From Axinella damicornis (taxonomy: Eukaryota > Porifera > Demospongiae > Axinellida > Axinellidae), in contig OZ007506.1 of assembly GCA_963931865.1 (NCBI GenBank), positions 4,646,926-4,710,925 on the forward strand: a stretch of DNA of 64,000 bases, written 5' to 3'. The notes under the pieces are model-generated. The model was not told the origin of the DNA and ran no database searches. It was given only the letters and a program-made list of their open reading frames with translations. Numbering within the stretch: position 1 is the stretch's first letter; each line of letters starts with the position of its first letter. Made by a program: the position numbers and the translations under genes. Positions 47,013 to 57,891 of this stretch are shown here, in pieces.

Positions 47013-47412
47013 AGTCGACACTCACGCACGTACGTAACTGGTCAACTTCACCTAGTAGCTACCTACAAAACAGCTAGGATGCCTACGTCATTAGGCGCGC
47101 ATTTCTGAGAATGGGGGTGTACGTTAGGTTTGCAGCATGGATAATATGCGTAATATAATCCATGTTTGCAGATTCTTGGTGTCAGAACCACTCGTATGTG
47201 GGCAGTCTTGATCTTCCAGACTATTCCGCCGTGCGCGAATAGTCTGATACCGAGACTAGGTGTACGTAGGGATGGGCACGAATTTCGGCTTTCAGAATAA
47301 TAGGCTGAATTTCTCTCCAAGGCTGAAAGTAGGGTATGACATAATAAACAGGGCAGGGCCGGCAAATACAGGCCTAATACATTGAACAGATTTGCCGACA
47401 CCCAGACAAACT

Positions 47413-47454
47413 TAGTCTCGGTACCAGACTATTAATAGTCTGGTACCGAGACTA
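47413..47454. mobile_element. 42-bp palindromic MITE, paralogue at 57,136-57,177
   Basis: TAGTCTCGGTACCAGACTAT meets its exact inverse. The 9-mer AGACAAACT is repeated on both sides (47,404-47,412 and 47,455-47,463). It is among the smallest members of the family, with only the arms left. Confidence 0.8.
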
Positions 47455-47811
47455 AGACAAACTCCCTTGAGAATTATGTGGGGTGTACTGAGAATGAGAA
47501 GAATTTTGGAACTGATTGAATAATGGAAGAATAATGTGCCCATCCCGGTTAGCTGCATGCATGATAATCATTACATACGCATGTTGCCATAGCAGTGGCG
47601 TAGCCAAGGGCGGGCCTGAGCCGGCACGTGCCCGGCCAATCCTATCTTGTTCTTCGCATGCGCAGTGGGAAGCCACACAGACAGCGTAAGCCTATCTTAC
47701 GTATTCATAGTCCTGATTATGTTTTCACAGCATAGTAAGTCTAGTAAGTCTATATTCATGAATCAAAAACCCATAATCAGTTTTAGCAAACTCAGCGCTA
47801 TCAATAAGGCT

Positions 47812-47938
47812 TTTTTTTCTTTTTTTTCTTCTCTATAATAATTTATGCCAATGCAAAGGATACATAATAGCCTTCTAGGCTAATACAGGTATGTACCCTA
47901 ACTAACTAACTATAACTACAAGAACAAAGGTGCAGGCT
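47812..47938 (-). mobile_element. 5'-truncated LINE 3' end, antisense
   Basis: A 127-bp insertion relative to the copy near gene 6, where AAGGCTTCTCAG is uninterrupted (about 57,534-57,545). It starts with a T-rich tract, so the poly-A strand is minus, and is flanked by AGGCT on both sides. Read on the minus strand, its end (TGTATTAGCCTA, then a TTATAGA stretch) resembles the 3' end of the full LINE at 51,225-51,295. Confidence 0.65.
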
Positions 47939-47997
47939 TCTCAGTTAACTCGTGCATCTCAGGATCAGAGCCCGAGCTACATCATGACTGCAGAAAT

Positions 47998-48330
47998 AAG
48001 CATTGTAAGACAACTGATAACCGTACCAGGTGGTGGTTCTTGATACATGCAGACGAGGAGGTTCTGTCTGACCTGGAGAAACAATGGGAGAAGGTTGCAC
48101 TCCAGACGGCATGGAGACTGGAAGAGTGCACAAAACCGCTGGAAGAATCCCCTACTAGCTCAGAGAGCCTCCCCACCCACAACGTGCTCTCAAAAAACTC
48201 CACACCACCCCCACCCTCCACCCCAATGGTCAAACAAAAGGAGTTCCCTTTAGATGTTCACATTTCTCTCCTAGAAGAATCCCGTTTGGATCCCAAAACC
48301 CCAATTTGCACCGTGAGCCAATCCCTGTAG
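47998..48330 (+). pseudogene. C-terminal remnant of LINE ORF1
   Basis: The frame reads RWWFLIHADEEVLSDLEKQW, then WRLEECTKP, and stops at 48,330. This WWFL...EEVL...W...Q..W.LE pattern is the usual end of ORF1 in CR1/L2-like LINEs, an RNA-binding protein that chaperones retrotransposition. The upstream two thirds, with the coiled coil and any zinc knuckle, is missing because insertion was incomplete. ORF2 follows in another frame after 13 bases. Confidence 0.6.
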
Positions 48331-48343
48331 TGAGACCTCTCCT

Positions 48344-51202
48344 ATGCTACTTGGAGAATCAGGAGGTCTAAATTTTCAGCCGGTCGTGCAGGGCGCAAGC
48401 TCTCAAATACCCTTGCAGAAGAATGGATCACATGCCACCAACAACCTGAAAATACAGTATTACAATGCTAGGAGCCTATTACCCAAGTTTGATGAGCTGC
48501 TTATTTCTGCTGACACTCAACAACCAGACATTATCTGTATCACTGAATCTTGGCTCTGTTGTGACATTCAGGACTCTGAAATATCGATTCCTGGCTACCA
48601 GACTCTGAGACATGATAGAAATAGGCACGGTGGTGGCGTTCTTATGTATGTTTCACACAGGTTTGTTGTCAAGCAACTCCCGTCTCATCCATCTCTTGAA
48701 TTGCTCACTGTTACTTTGCATTATGGTAATTGTAGAAAATGTTTGTCATTGTTTTATCGTCCTCCTAGTTCATCAGCAGAAGTTTTGCATTGTCTTCATA
48801 GTTATCTTGAATCACTTAATATCCCCCAGTTTTCTAGTTTTGTACTCATTGGTGACTTTAATATTAATTTTTTGGATGTAACTCACCCCTCTTTTTCTAC
48901 TCTTTGTAATATTTTGTCTACCTTTGGTTTAACACAGGTTGTTGACGATCATACCCATGTCCATCATGGCAGGAGTCACTCACTTATTGATCTTGTACTA
49001 ATGTCTGATCCTTTGTCGCTTACTTCCTGCAGGGTTATTCCTCCTCTGTCAAACTCTGACCACCTTGGAATTGAAGCTCAGATCAAATTGAAATGTTCCA
49101 GCAAGTCCCCTCGATCCTCCTTGCGCTCAGTCTGGCTCTATGCCCACGCTGATTGGGACAAAGCCCGGGAGATGATAGAAGAGTTTGATTGGAATGGTAT
49201 AATGACTGACGACATTAACGATTCCTGGGCTCGCTGGCACTCATCATTTATGGGCATCATGCTGGAATGTGTACCCAGGAAAGTACTCCCTTCAAGGAGA
49301 AACTTGCCATGGTTGAACAAGAACATAAGGAGTGCAATGAGGAAAAGAAATACTTTGTTCAAGAAGACTGGTTATAGTGCCAAGTTCAGGTCTGCACGCA
49401 ATAGAGTCATCAGCTTGATTCGTAGAGCAAAAACTAGCTATTTCAAAAATCTGAATCCCAGGGACTCAAAGAAGTTTTGGAAAGCAGTCAAGTTCCTTAA
49501 TAAGCAACAGTCTACAATCCCTACACTCCTGCAAGGAGATCAAACTGCAAATAGTGATGTTGAAAAAGCTGAACTACTAAATGCTTTTTTCTCTACCTGC
49601 TTCAACAGATCTCACCCCCCACTGAATGAACACCCATTTGACCCTTCTGCTACTTCTGACAATGACCCCTCCCTTGATGAGATTTATTGTTCTGTCCCTG
49701 AGGTCGAGCAATTGTTGTGTGGTCTGGAGGTATCCAAAGCTTGTGGTCCTGATAAGATCTCCGCTCAGATGTTGAAACACACAGCACTAAGTATTGCTCC
49801 ATCTGTTACCAAACTGTTCAATCTTTCCATACGTGTGGGCAGGATTCCTGACGACTGGAAGGAATCCATGATTGCACCAATTCCAAAGTCAGCTACAAAA
49901 TCATCAGACCCTGGAAATTTCAGACCAATCTCCCTTACCTGCATTCTTTCTAAACTGTTGGAGAAACACATACATGGTCTTATGTATGAACACCTAGCCA
50001 ACCAACAGGAGCTATCGGACTCCCAGTGGGGTTTTCGTTCTGGTAGATCAACAGTGACTGCTCTATTATCAGTGACTCAGGAATGGCTCTCCACTCTTGA
50101 ACATGGCCATGAGCTCTGTGCTGTTTTCTTTGATTACCGCAAAGCGTTTGATAGTGTCCCTCATCGGCCTCTTCTTGAGAAGCTGGAAAGCCTGGGCTTT
50201 GATGCTCACATTCTGCACTGGGTTACCGACTATCTAACCAACCGCTCACAGAAGGTTGTGGTCAATGGCCAATCCTCACCGTCAGCCCCTGTAATATCTG
50301 GTGTGCCTCAAGGTTCTGTCCTTGGACCCTTACTTTTTCTGATCTACATTAATGATCTTACTAAGATCAATCTCAGGGATGGCGCTAAATTAACACTTTA
50401 TGCTGACGATGTACTGTTGTTTCGAACCATTAACTCACCGGAAGACTTTGTTGCTCTCCAGGAGGACATTGACAAGGTTGAGAGCTGGTCTTGTGCCAAC
50501 TTTCTTGCACTCAACCGGGACAAATGTAAATATATGGTAGTCTCACGCAGGAGAACTGCATCTACCCCATCCCAACCTCTCCTTCTTGACAACCACCCAC
50601 TAGATCAGGTAAAAATGTTCAAGTACCTTGGTGTCCTTTTGTCGCATGACCTCTCTTGGGGTGAGCATGTTCATTCTGTCTGTAGTAGGGCTAGAAAGAT
50701 CCTTGGTCTACTCTACAGACGATTTTACAATAACGCACCAAGCCATTCCCTTCTTCAACTCTATCTTTCCCTGGTTAGACCACACCTTGACTATGCGTCT
50801 GCCATATGGTCCCCTCACACGAAGAAAGACATAATTATGCTAGAAAATGTTCAGAAATTTGCCTGTCGTATGGCCACAAAGTTTTGGGACAGTGGTTATG
50901 AGGATCTGCTAGAAATCGTTCACCTTCCTTCACTGGAGTGTCGGAGACTTGAAACCAGGTTATGTCTCCTCTACAAGATCGTCCACAAATTGTGTTATTT
51001 TGATGATGGTATTTTTATTCCCAGCACCTCTCTTACTCACCATGCACCTCACAACCTTGTATTGACCCGACCCTTTGCTCATACGAATTCATATTTTTAT
51101 TCATTTGTACCATACACTATTTCTTTCTGGAACAACTTAGATTCTTCACTGGTCTGTGCATCCTCCGCTTCTGCATTTAAAAGTAATCTACACCTTCATT
51201 AA
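48344..51202 (+). CDS. LINE ORF2: endonuclease and reverse transcriptase
   Basis: A 952-aa open frame that nicks target DNA and copies LINE RNA into it. Residues about 35-240 are an APE-type endonuclease: YYNARSLL, then PDIICITESWL, GGGVLMYV, LIGDFNI, SLIDLVLMSD and SDHLGI. Residues about 480-770 are the reverse transcriptase: FRPISLTCILSKLLEK, WGFRSGRST, FFDYRKAFDSVPH near 595, GVPQGSVLGPLL, and the catalytic LYADDVLLF near 686. FKYLGVLLS follows. The C terminus has the HLDYASAIWSP region common in the CR1/L2/Jockey group. All catalytic motifs look intact with no stops, so the enzyme may be active. The start ATG at 48,344 is the first in frame; translation may use reinitiation after ORF1. 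Confidence 0.92.
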   Translation: MLLGESGGLNFQPVVQGASSQIPLQKNGSHATNNLKIQYYNARSLLPKFDELLISADTQQPDIICITESWLCCDIQDSEISIPGYQTLRHDRNRHGGGVLMYVSHRFVVKQLPSHPSLELLTVTLHYGNCRKCLSLFYRPPSSSAEVLHCLHSYLESLNIPQFSSFVLIGDFNINFLDVTHPSFSTLCNILSTFGLTQVVDDHTHVHHGRSHSLIDLVLMSDPLSLTSCRVIPPLSNSDHLGIEAQIKLKCSSKSPRSSLRSVWLYAHADWDKAREMIEEFDWNGIMTDDINDSWARWHSSFMGIMLECVPRKVLPSRRNLPWLNKNIRSAMRKRNTLFKKTGYSAKFRSARNRVISLIRRAKTSYFKNLNPRDSKKFWKAVKFLNKQQSTIPTLLQGDQTANSDVEKAELLNAFFSTCFNRSHPPLNEHPFDPSATSDNDPSLDEIYCSVPEVEQLLCGLEVSKACGPDKISAQMLKHTALSIAPSVTKLFNLSIRVGRIPDDWKESMIAPIPKSATKSSDPGNFRPISLTCILSKLLEKHIHGLMYEHLANQQELSDSQWGFRSGRSTVTALLSVTQEWLSTLEHGHELCAVFFDYRKAFDSVPHRPLLEKLESLGFDAHILHWVTDYLTNRSQKVVVNGQSSPSAPVISGVPQGSVLGPLLFLIYINDLTKINLRDGAKLTLYADDVLLFRTINSPEDFVALQEDIDKVESWSCANFLALNRDKCKYMVVSRRRTASTPSQPLLLDNHPLDQVKMFKYLGVLLSHDLSWGEHVHSVCSRARKILGLLYRRFYNNAPSHSLLQLYLSLVRPHLDYASAIWSPHTKKDIIMLENVQKFACRMATKFWDSGYEDLLEIVHLPSLECRRLETRLCLLYKIVHKLCYFDDGIFIPSTSLTHHAPHNLVLTRPFAHTNSYFYSFVPYTISFWNNLDSSLVCASSASAFKSNLHLH

Positions 51203-51977
51203 TGTAGCTTATAAATTGGGATCATGTCTTGTATTAGCCTATGTTGCTATGTACATGCATCCTTGTCCATCCTGATGACAGAATTGTTATAGAAAAAAAA
51301 AAAAAAAAAAAAAAAGTAGTCTAGCGGGCTAGCCCCTCGTTTTTTCCCCAGCACGGATCGACTCTCCGCGCGCGCATACTGAAAGCGATCGCGCGCTGGA
51401 GAAAGTGAAGGGCTAGCCTGCCTAACTGCAGAAGGCACTGACTGCATCCTGTCGACAGACGTGCTGTCGATAGATGGGCCTTCACCAGAACGTCTCTCTG
51501 CAGCATCGATCCTCATACATCTGGAACGCGCAGTGCAAAGCACGAAGGTGCCACGAGAGCCCATCCTGATAACTGAAAAAAGAAGGCGAAAATTTTTTTC
51601 CGCGCTTCGCGCGGAATGATCGGCGCTACGCGCCTCTATGCACTGCCTTCGGCAGCGTGCATATCCGCCCCTATATATATAGTGCCCGCCCAATTCTACA
51701 TTCCTGGCTACGCCACTGTACCATAGATATGAAGTAAGGCCTGTAACTGAGACCAGCAATAGCCATGATATGGATTACAGTAAACCTCCAATAGTGGACC
51801 CTCCGAGATAGGTATACATTACGTATACGGTTGTACCATGGCTTTGCAGTGGGCCTAGTATGGCATTTGTACCATCTGAGGGTTAATGGTGTTCTTCCGA
51901 GGGTGAAGCCCGAGGAAGTACATCATTAACCCGAGGGTGGAAAGCCATAGCTACCCACTGCAAAGCCATGGCACAGC

Positions 51978-52535
51978 TAGTCTTGTGCCCAGACCCCACC
52001 CCCTGGGAAAGAGGGTCTGGCAACTTTGCACAGAAAACTCGGTCTTCAGTAAGAATAATGAACAAAGTCACACCTTTTCATCAGGAATTTTAGACCTATG
52101 AAATCACAGAGAATTCTGTTAATAGTCAGCATACCAGCCATACCAGGGTCTTACTGACCCAAATTTTGACAAAACTAGTGTCAATTATATATGCTGAACC
52201 AGGCAGCAGATGGTTAACTTAATTGGCATGACTGAGTTATACGTGCACATGCGCAATAGCATTCCTGAACTCGAGTGTCTGATGAATCAGCACAAACAGA
52301 CTTCTATACACATCATAGTTTACCAATATATGACCACGAAGTCTATTGGAACAACCCAAAACAGGCTGTGAGATAAGATTTCCCTAGCTACATGTACCTC
52401 CATGCAGTTCAGTTCAAAATGCAATAACTAAGTCTTCTGCAATCTGATTGGAGCTCTCGAATTCGAGAGGAAATTAATGTCACTCAGAACACCAGACCCT
52501 CTTCGCGCATGCGGGAGGGTCTGGGCACAAGACTA
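51978..52535. mobile_element. Foldback element of the TAGTCTT subfamily
   Basis: TAGTCTTGTGCCCAGACCC at 51,978 faces GGGTCTGGGCACAAGACTA ending at 52,535. The flanks agree only in TGGC, so the boundaries are less sure. In the gene-6 unit only the right arm survives (to about 58,389) because of the local deletion. Confidence 0.5.
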
Positions 52536-53802
52536 TGGCCACCCATGGTCTAATTTCTATGAACCACAGCTCATAAACCACAGTCAGTGCTGATCTGCCC
52601 ATGCACAATAGCCAATATTTAATACTCAGGGCACAGGTATTTTTGTTATAAAGATGATCAGTTCATGCAAACATATAGAAACCTGTATATAAACGTTTGT
52701 GGAAGTTTTACGGTGCATGCATGCAGGAGAGGGAAAATCCATGCAGTAACCACTTTGAAACATGCACAACTACGTATGATATAGCACAGCAACTCTTGCT
52801 GTCCCTAATTGAACAGGCATTTTACCGTTCGACTTTCTCAATAGAAGCCTCAGTCACTCCCAGGCCCCCACCCAGCTTTTCGTCGTTTGCAGTAGCGATA
52901 GAAAGCAGGGAGGGGACTGGGAACGAGGCTAGCTCAATAACAAAACTAATTCAAGCTGTAACACTGAACCTAAGACCAGAGCTGTTCGGTTTTTGCTTTG
53001 ATATTATATTATTATAACATTATGTACTAGTTATGCAGTGTGCATTAACGTAAGGTGTAATGATAATACATTGCTACCTGCATGCACTTTCTGTTTATGC
53101 ATGGCTGCATGGCAGGTATCTGCCTGTATAATAATCAGATTGGCTCGTTCCGATTTTGTGCCAAAGCATAGTGATAGGATTGGTACAATGTTCCAGAATA
53201 AAAGCCACACAAGCGACTGAAGTAGATTGAGAGAGGGAGTTACGTAACAGATGTTCAATAATAGACCCATACAATAGGCATCCATAGTCTATTGAATTTT
53301 CTCTGCTCAGGAACTTGGGGGCGCCCCCAACTTCCTGAGCAAGACCAAATTGGACTAAGGCATGCATGTATGTAGTTTATTGTGGTAAAGTGCATGCCAC
53401 AACAGACACAACAGCAGCCATGTATACAATCAAAACTGTAGTACAAGTGGCCACAACACACAGTCAAAATGCCAGCTGAAGCTGCCAAGAAGGTTTCAAG
53501 AGTCTAATTATGTTATGGGTCAATATTATTGATGGCTACAGTGTTTAACCTTCCTGGTGGGGAAGTTAGTAATGGTGACGGTGCGATATTAATCAGCTCC
53601 AATTGTCTACTGGGTATACAGTACGTGGTCAGGTGTGATTCTCAGCCCATTCGTGCAAAGGAGCAGAGAAATTCCCCATGCACCCAGCTCCACCAGTGGC
53701 TTCGAATGCTCATAGCCAAGCCCAGACATGGCCATGCTGTATGCACTCGAAGGATGCACCCACCCATCTCCCCGTGTCCCACCCTCAGGAAGTTGGCACC
53801 CT

Positions 53803-53925
53803 CTCGTGTTCAGGAAGTTGGCCTACCCCAACTGAGCATGAGTAAGAGAAATATTTTGCTCTTCCAAAGCTAGAGCAAACATTTTAGATTGCTCAGTTGG
53901 GGTAGGCCAACTTCCTGAACACGAG
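53803..53925. repeat. Foldback repeat in receptor 3' flank (copies at 60,219-60,341 and about 34,480-34,600)
   Basis: CTCGTGTTCAGGAAGTTGGC is inverted at the right edge around CCAACTTCCTGAACACGAG, with a loop rich in GAGCAA words. The same element sits in the 3' flanks of genes 6 and 7 and in the detached flank of gene 5. Confidence 0.65.
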
Positions 53926-54428
53926 AAATTGTGGGTGTATAGCTAGCTTGGTAGACTAACTTATACAACCTCAACAGCCTCGAGGTATATCAGCATCCAT
54001 GGTCACGATCACTATACGGAGGATCATAGTTGTCATGATGTGTATGAGGTATAGGTGTCAAGCACAAGTTACTGCATGAGCATGATAGCTATATATTATA
54101 GCTACAGACATTAATTTTTACATGGCTAATTTTGTAAGATGCTATACTATTGTGCTCTAACGCATGTGTTTGTATACCAACGATGCACTGGCAGTGCTGT
54201 TGTGGTACAAGTGCATGCACGCCACAACAGACATGTACAGCAACCAAAACAGGATAGCTCATATAATAGAGACACACCCAATTGCAGTTATTGGTCTACA
54301 AGGGACTGTCCCATATATACTATAGCTAATAATATTATGCGTACAATAAAACGATCCTCACTTGCCAACACACGAAAGAAAAGCTGAAGCTGGCAAGAAG
54401 GTTACAAGAGCCTCCCATAGAGTTATTA

Positions 54429-56735
54429 TCAATTGATGGCAGTGGTGTTTAACCTTCCTGTTCGGGAAGTTAGTAATGGTGACGGACTGTAGGAAATAAC
54501 CCGAACATGTCTACTTCTTTGCACTGCACGAAACTGACTTGATTTCATAGATCTGCTGGATTTTCTCCTCCTAATCGTACGTCTTTCACGGCTCGATGAC
54601 CACATCTTTGGAACAAATAGAAATACTTTGCAAAGGAATGGAATTAACAGGTAAGGGAAGACGCTGAATACATAGGCAGCCTCAGGTATGGAAATGAGTA
54701 TAACAAATGTTAAGGCGTATGGGAACCAGGTACCCAGGCAAGCCACTGTTGAAAACACAAACAGATTCACTTGCTTACTGTCCCTGAAACACTCCAAGTG
54801 GACCTTCCTCGTGAGAATCGCAAGACATGCTACGGCTACAATCATGCTTCCATTCACTCCAAAGACTATGACTGATGACCAAACAGCATAGCTATAGTCT
54901 CTTCCACAGATTGTTGTATTCCGTGGAAACACATTCGATTGTTCACTCAAAGGTACAGTGTAACCTGTAGCAACTGGATCCAGTACAGACCACAGTATCA
55001 GTAGGAGGATGGTAATGAACACAGGGACAAAACTTGCCGCAATCATAACTTGGTCAGACCAAAACTTTCCATGTCTTTCAAATACGAAGAAAAAGAGTCG
55101 ATAGATTCGAAGCAGTCTCATAAACAAGGTTGAGTAAATCAGCTGCATTCCTGTTGCAGTAAACCATATCTCTACTTGACACATAGGCCCAAAGAGGTCA
55201 TGATGTAAAAGCTCCCTTGAACCTGATATCAAATCCCCAATGTACAGCATGTAACAGCCTGCAAGAATGAGGACACTCAGATATGGACTAGTGGCTTTAA
55301 TCGATGGTTTATTCCAGTAGTAGATAAAGAGCACCAGGACAACTGTATTGAAGACAAGTAGAGCTGCTGCAATGACAAGTGTTACAATAGGGAGAGCTCT
55401 AGAGAGTAGACGCACAACATTTTCAAAGTCATCTATTGGAATGCTTCCTGGAGGCAATTGCACTGTCACATTTCCTGTGAGTGGATTGTAGTGGCCGGCA
55501 CGAATAGATCCATTCCCTCTGACATGAAGAATATTCACTTTAGTAACCACCTCCCTATCCTCATTAAAAGAAATCCTCCCAAGGGTACCAGAAAAATGTA
55601 CATTTCTCAGGTTTCTTTCTGCTAATGTGGTCACACTGCCATTTTCAAGATCATTTTCTGACAATGAACTATTCACTGCCAGTGCAAACGCCCAGACCGA
55701 ATCATGTACTGAGTTGGCATGTTGGTTCTGCCATGTGCTTCCAAGACGATGTTGCAGTTCCATGAGGTATTCACTGTAGGTTTGTCCTGAAACCAAGGTT
55801 GTACTAGGGTTGGGTTCAAACCTGTACTGCAGCAGGAATGCGCCATCCAGTGCCCTTAGAATTTCTTCATTAGTACATTTCTCTGTACCATTCATCAGGT
55901 CTTCCAGGCTAAGGTCATGAAATATCCACACAAATCCAAGCCAGTGACGAAGGACCGTCTGTAGCTTGTACGACTCACACAGTAGCTCGCAAGCTTCAGA
56001 TGCTGTCACAGAGGCATATACTATTCTTGCTCTCTTTCTTATGAGGCTCTGAATGGGAGAGGTAGGAAATGTTGGGGAGATGTCCCCCAAGAACACAAGC
56101 TCATATTCAGATCTTTGAACTTTCATCACAAAGTCATTTGCAGCTGTTATGTGTTGCATCAGGATGGTGTCTTGAACCACACCAATTCTCCTCCACTGGA
56201 ATGTGGCCATCAAGGCCAGAACAGCATCATTGTAGACTGCTGAAGATGATATCATTCTGTAGAGTCGTGGATACTCTTCTTTACTAGAGAATACTGGAGA
56301 GGTTGCACCCGCTGAAATCTGGAGGAGGTCTATTTCTGGCCTTCCTGCAAGTGGGGATATGGCCTGGGTGACTGTTGAACAGACCAACCCCACCACCCCT
56401 ACTATGTTCAAATCTCCACTTGTCACGTGTCTCACAAAGTTCACTGGTGCTTCTGTTACCAGGCTCTGATTACAAGTCTCTGCATTTGCTGGGACTAGCT
56501 CCAGCCTATAGCCAGGAAGGATGTCATTTCTCATGTTTATCTTCTCCACTGCAAGTTGTGCTGCTGAAATCAACTCCTCTCCTCCGTGGTAGGGTGGTCT
56601 GGGAGACACTAGAGTCCCCGCTGGTTCTGGCAGGGGCACCAGAGTCAGTAGACTGAGGGTTGGGATCTCAGCTGGTGCACTAGAATAACAAACACCTAGC
56701 AGGACTATTCCTATCCAACACACTTGAGAAGCCAT
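54429..56735 (-). CDS. GABA-B-like class C GPCR, array gene 6
   Basis: An intronless receptor of 768 aa whose signal peptide, flytrap domain and 5' flank are nearly identical to gene 5. From helix 4 to the tail it matches gene 7 better: FVFERHGKFWSDQ, then the tail end VISYSPSPLLTSRTGRLN. The gene therefore looks like a mosaic of its two neighbours. The GABA-B-type features are all present (WNKPSIKATSP, the helix-3 Cys in CQVEIWFTATG, FVPKMW). The helix-3 Ala to Val change is private to this copy. Start is the ATG at 56735, in the GTCGACTATGGC context. About 3.6 kb of 3' flank is duplicated next to gene 7. Confidence 0.95.
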   Translation of the reverse strand: MASQVCWIGIVLLGVCYSSAPAEIPTLSLLTLVPLPEPAGTLVSPRPPYHGGEELISAAQLAVEKINMRNDILPGYRLELVPANAETCNQSLVTEAPVNFVRHVTSGDLNIVGVVGLVCSTVTQAISPLAGRPEIDLLQISAGATSPVFSSKEEYPRLYRMISSSAVYNDAVLALMATFQWRRIGVVQDTILMQHITAANDFVMKVQRSEYELVFLGDISPTFPTSPIQSLIRKRARIVYASVTASEACELLCESYKLQTVLRHWLGFVWIFHDLSLEDLMNGTEKCTNEEILRALDGAFLLQYRFEPNPSTTLVSGQTYSEYLMELQHRLGSTWQNQHANSVHDSVWAFALAVNSSLSENDLENGSVTTLAERNLRNVHFSGTLGRISFNEDREVVTKVNILHVRGNGSIRAGHYNPLTGNVTVQLPPGSIPIDDFENVVRLLSRALPIVTLVIAAALLVFNTVVLVLFIYYWNKPSIKATSPYLSVLILAGCYMLYIGDLISGSRELLHHDLFGPMCQVEIWFTATGMQLIYSTLFMRLLRIYRLFFFVFERHGKFWSDQVMIAASFVPVFITILLLILWSVLDPVATGYTVPLSEQSNVFPRNTTICGRDYSYAVWSSVIVFGVNGSMIVAVACLAILTRKVHLECFRDSKQVNLFVFSTVACLGTWFPYALTFVILISIPEAAYVFSVFPYLLIPFLCKVFLFVPKMWSSSRERRTIRRRKSSRSMKSSQFRAVQRSRHVRVISYSPSPLLTSRTGRLNTTAIN

Positions 56736-57315
56736 AGTCGACACTCACGCACGTACGTAACTGGTCAACTTCACCTAGTAGCTACCTACAAAACAGCTAG
56801 GATGCCTACGTCATTAGGCGCGCATTTCTGAGAATGGGGGTGTACGTTAGGTTTGCAGCATGGATAATATGCGTACTATAATCCATGTTTGCAGATTCTT
56901 GGTGTCAGAACCACTCGTATGTGGGCAGTCTTGATCTTCCAGACTATTCCGCCGTGCGCGAATAGTCTGGTACCGAGACTAGGTGTACGTAGGGATGGGC
57001 ACGAATTTCGGCTTTCAGAATAATAGGTTGAATTTCTCTCCAAGGCTGAAAGTAGGGTATGACATAATAAACAGGGCAGGGCCGGCAAATACAGGCCTAA
57101 TACATTGAACAGATTTGCCGACACCCAGACAAACTTAGTCTCGGTACCAGACTATTAATAGTCTGGTACCGAGACTAAGACAAACTCCCTTGAGGATTAT
57201 GTGGGGTGTACTGAGAATGAGAAGAATTTTGGAACTGATTGAATAATGGAAGAATAATGTGCCCATCCCGGTTAGCTGCATGCATGATAATCATTACATA
57301 CGCATGATGCCATAG

Positions 57316-57891
57316 CAGTGGCGTAGCCAAGGGCGGGCCTGAGCGGGCTCGTGCCCGGCCGGCCAATCCTATCTTGTTCTTCGCATGCGCAGTGGGAAGC
57401 CACACAGACAGCGTAAGCCTATCTTACGTATTCATAGTCCTGATTATGTTTTCACAGCATAGTAAGTCTAGTAAGTCTATATTCATTAATCTAAAACCCA
57501 TAATCAGTTTTAGCAAACTCAACGCTATCAATAAGGCTTCTCAGTTAACTCGTGCATCTCAGGATCGGAAGCGGATCAGAGCCCGAGCTACATCATGACT
57601 GCAGAAGTAGTCTAGCGGGCTAGCCCCTCGTTTTTTCCCCAGCACGGATCGACTCTCCGCGCGCGCATACTGAAAGCGATCGCGCGCTGGAGAAAGCGAA
57701 GGGCTAGCCTGCCTAACTGCAGAAGGCACTGACTGCATCCTGTCGACAGACGTGCTGTCGATAGATGGGCCTTCACCAGAACGTCTCTCTGCAGCATCGA
57801 TCCTCATACATCTGGAACGCGCAGTGCAAAGCACGAAGGTGCCACGAGAGCCCATCCTGATAACTGAAAAAAGAAGGCGAAAATTTTTTAA
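57316..57891. mobile_element. hAT-like element, right end deleted
   Basis: The paralogue of the element at 47,593-51,718. The left end and flank (TGCCATAG before CAGTGGCG) are present. A deletion of about 450 bp relative to the gene-5 unit (51,597-52,046) removed the right end, joining GAAAATTTTTT to AATGAATAATG. It lacks the LINE and the antisense LINE fragment, and so serves as their empty site. Confidence 0.65.
57608..57716. mobile_element. Foldback MITE with 9-bp duplication
   Basis: Palindromic, with arms around TCTAGCGGGCTAGCCC and GGGCTAGCCTGCC. CTGCAGAAG lies on both sides (57,599-57,607 and 57,717-57,725). The paralogue in the gene-5 unit starts at 51,318; there the LINE entered inside the left duplication. 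Confidence 0.75.

Larger units (their letters stand above)
47996..51315 (+). mobile_element. CR1/L2/Jockey-group LINE, 5'-truncated in ORF1
   Basis: About 3.3 kb absent from the paralogous segment, which reads GCAGAAGTAGTCTAGC at 57,601. Here GCAGAA (to 47,995) and GTAGTC (from 51,316) are separated by the element. It ends in about 23 A residues after TTGTTATAG, as expected for target-primed reverse transcription. Only the last part of ORF1 remains, while ORF2 is intact. No clear target duplication is visible because the break falls beside the poly-A. Confidence 0.9.
47593..51718. mobile_element. Non-autonomous hAT-like element with nested LINE
   Basis: The ends are CAGTGGCGTAGCCA at 47,593 and the inverse GGCTACGCCACTG at 51,718. 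The flanking 8-mers are TGCCATAG and TACCATAG, an 8-bp target duplication with one mismatch, as expected for hAT elements. Without the nested LINE and smaller insertions it would be well under 1 kb. Near 51,510-51,700 it contains a GC-rich segment with the hairpin CCGCGCTTCGCGCGG. That segment recurs near 6,940-7,140. Confidence 0.7.

Noticed and set aside
47212..47262. Half palindrome GACTATTC...GAATAGTC near gene 5
   Set aside because: Only one full outer arm; no target duplication, so not counted as an insertion.
51247..51759. 170-aa minus-strand frame, and the 120-aa relative at 57,559-57,921
   Set aside because: It runs across the LINE poly-A, a foldback MITE and hAT-like sequence; open by composition, with no domain.
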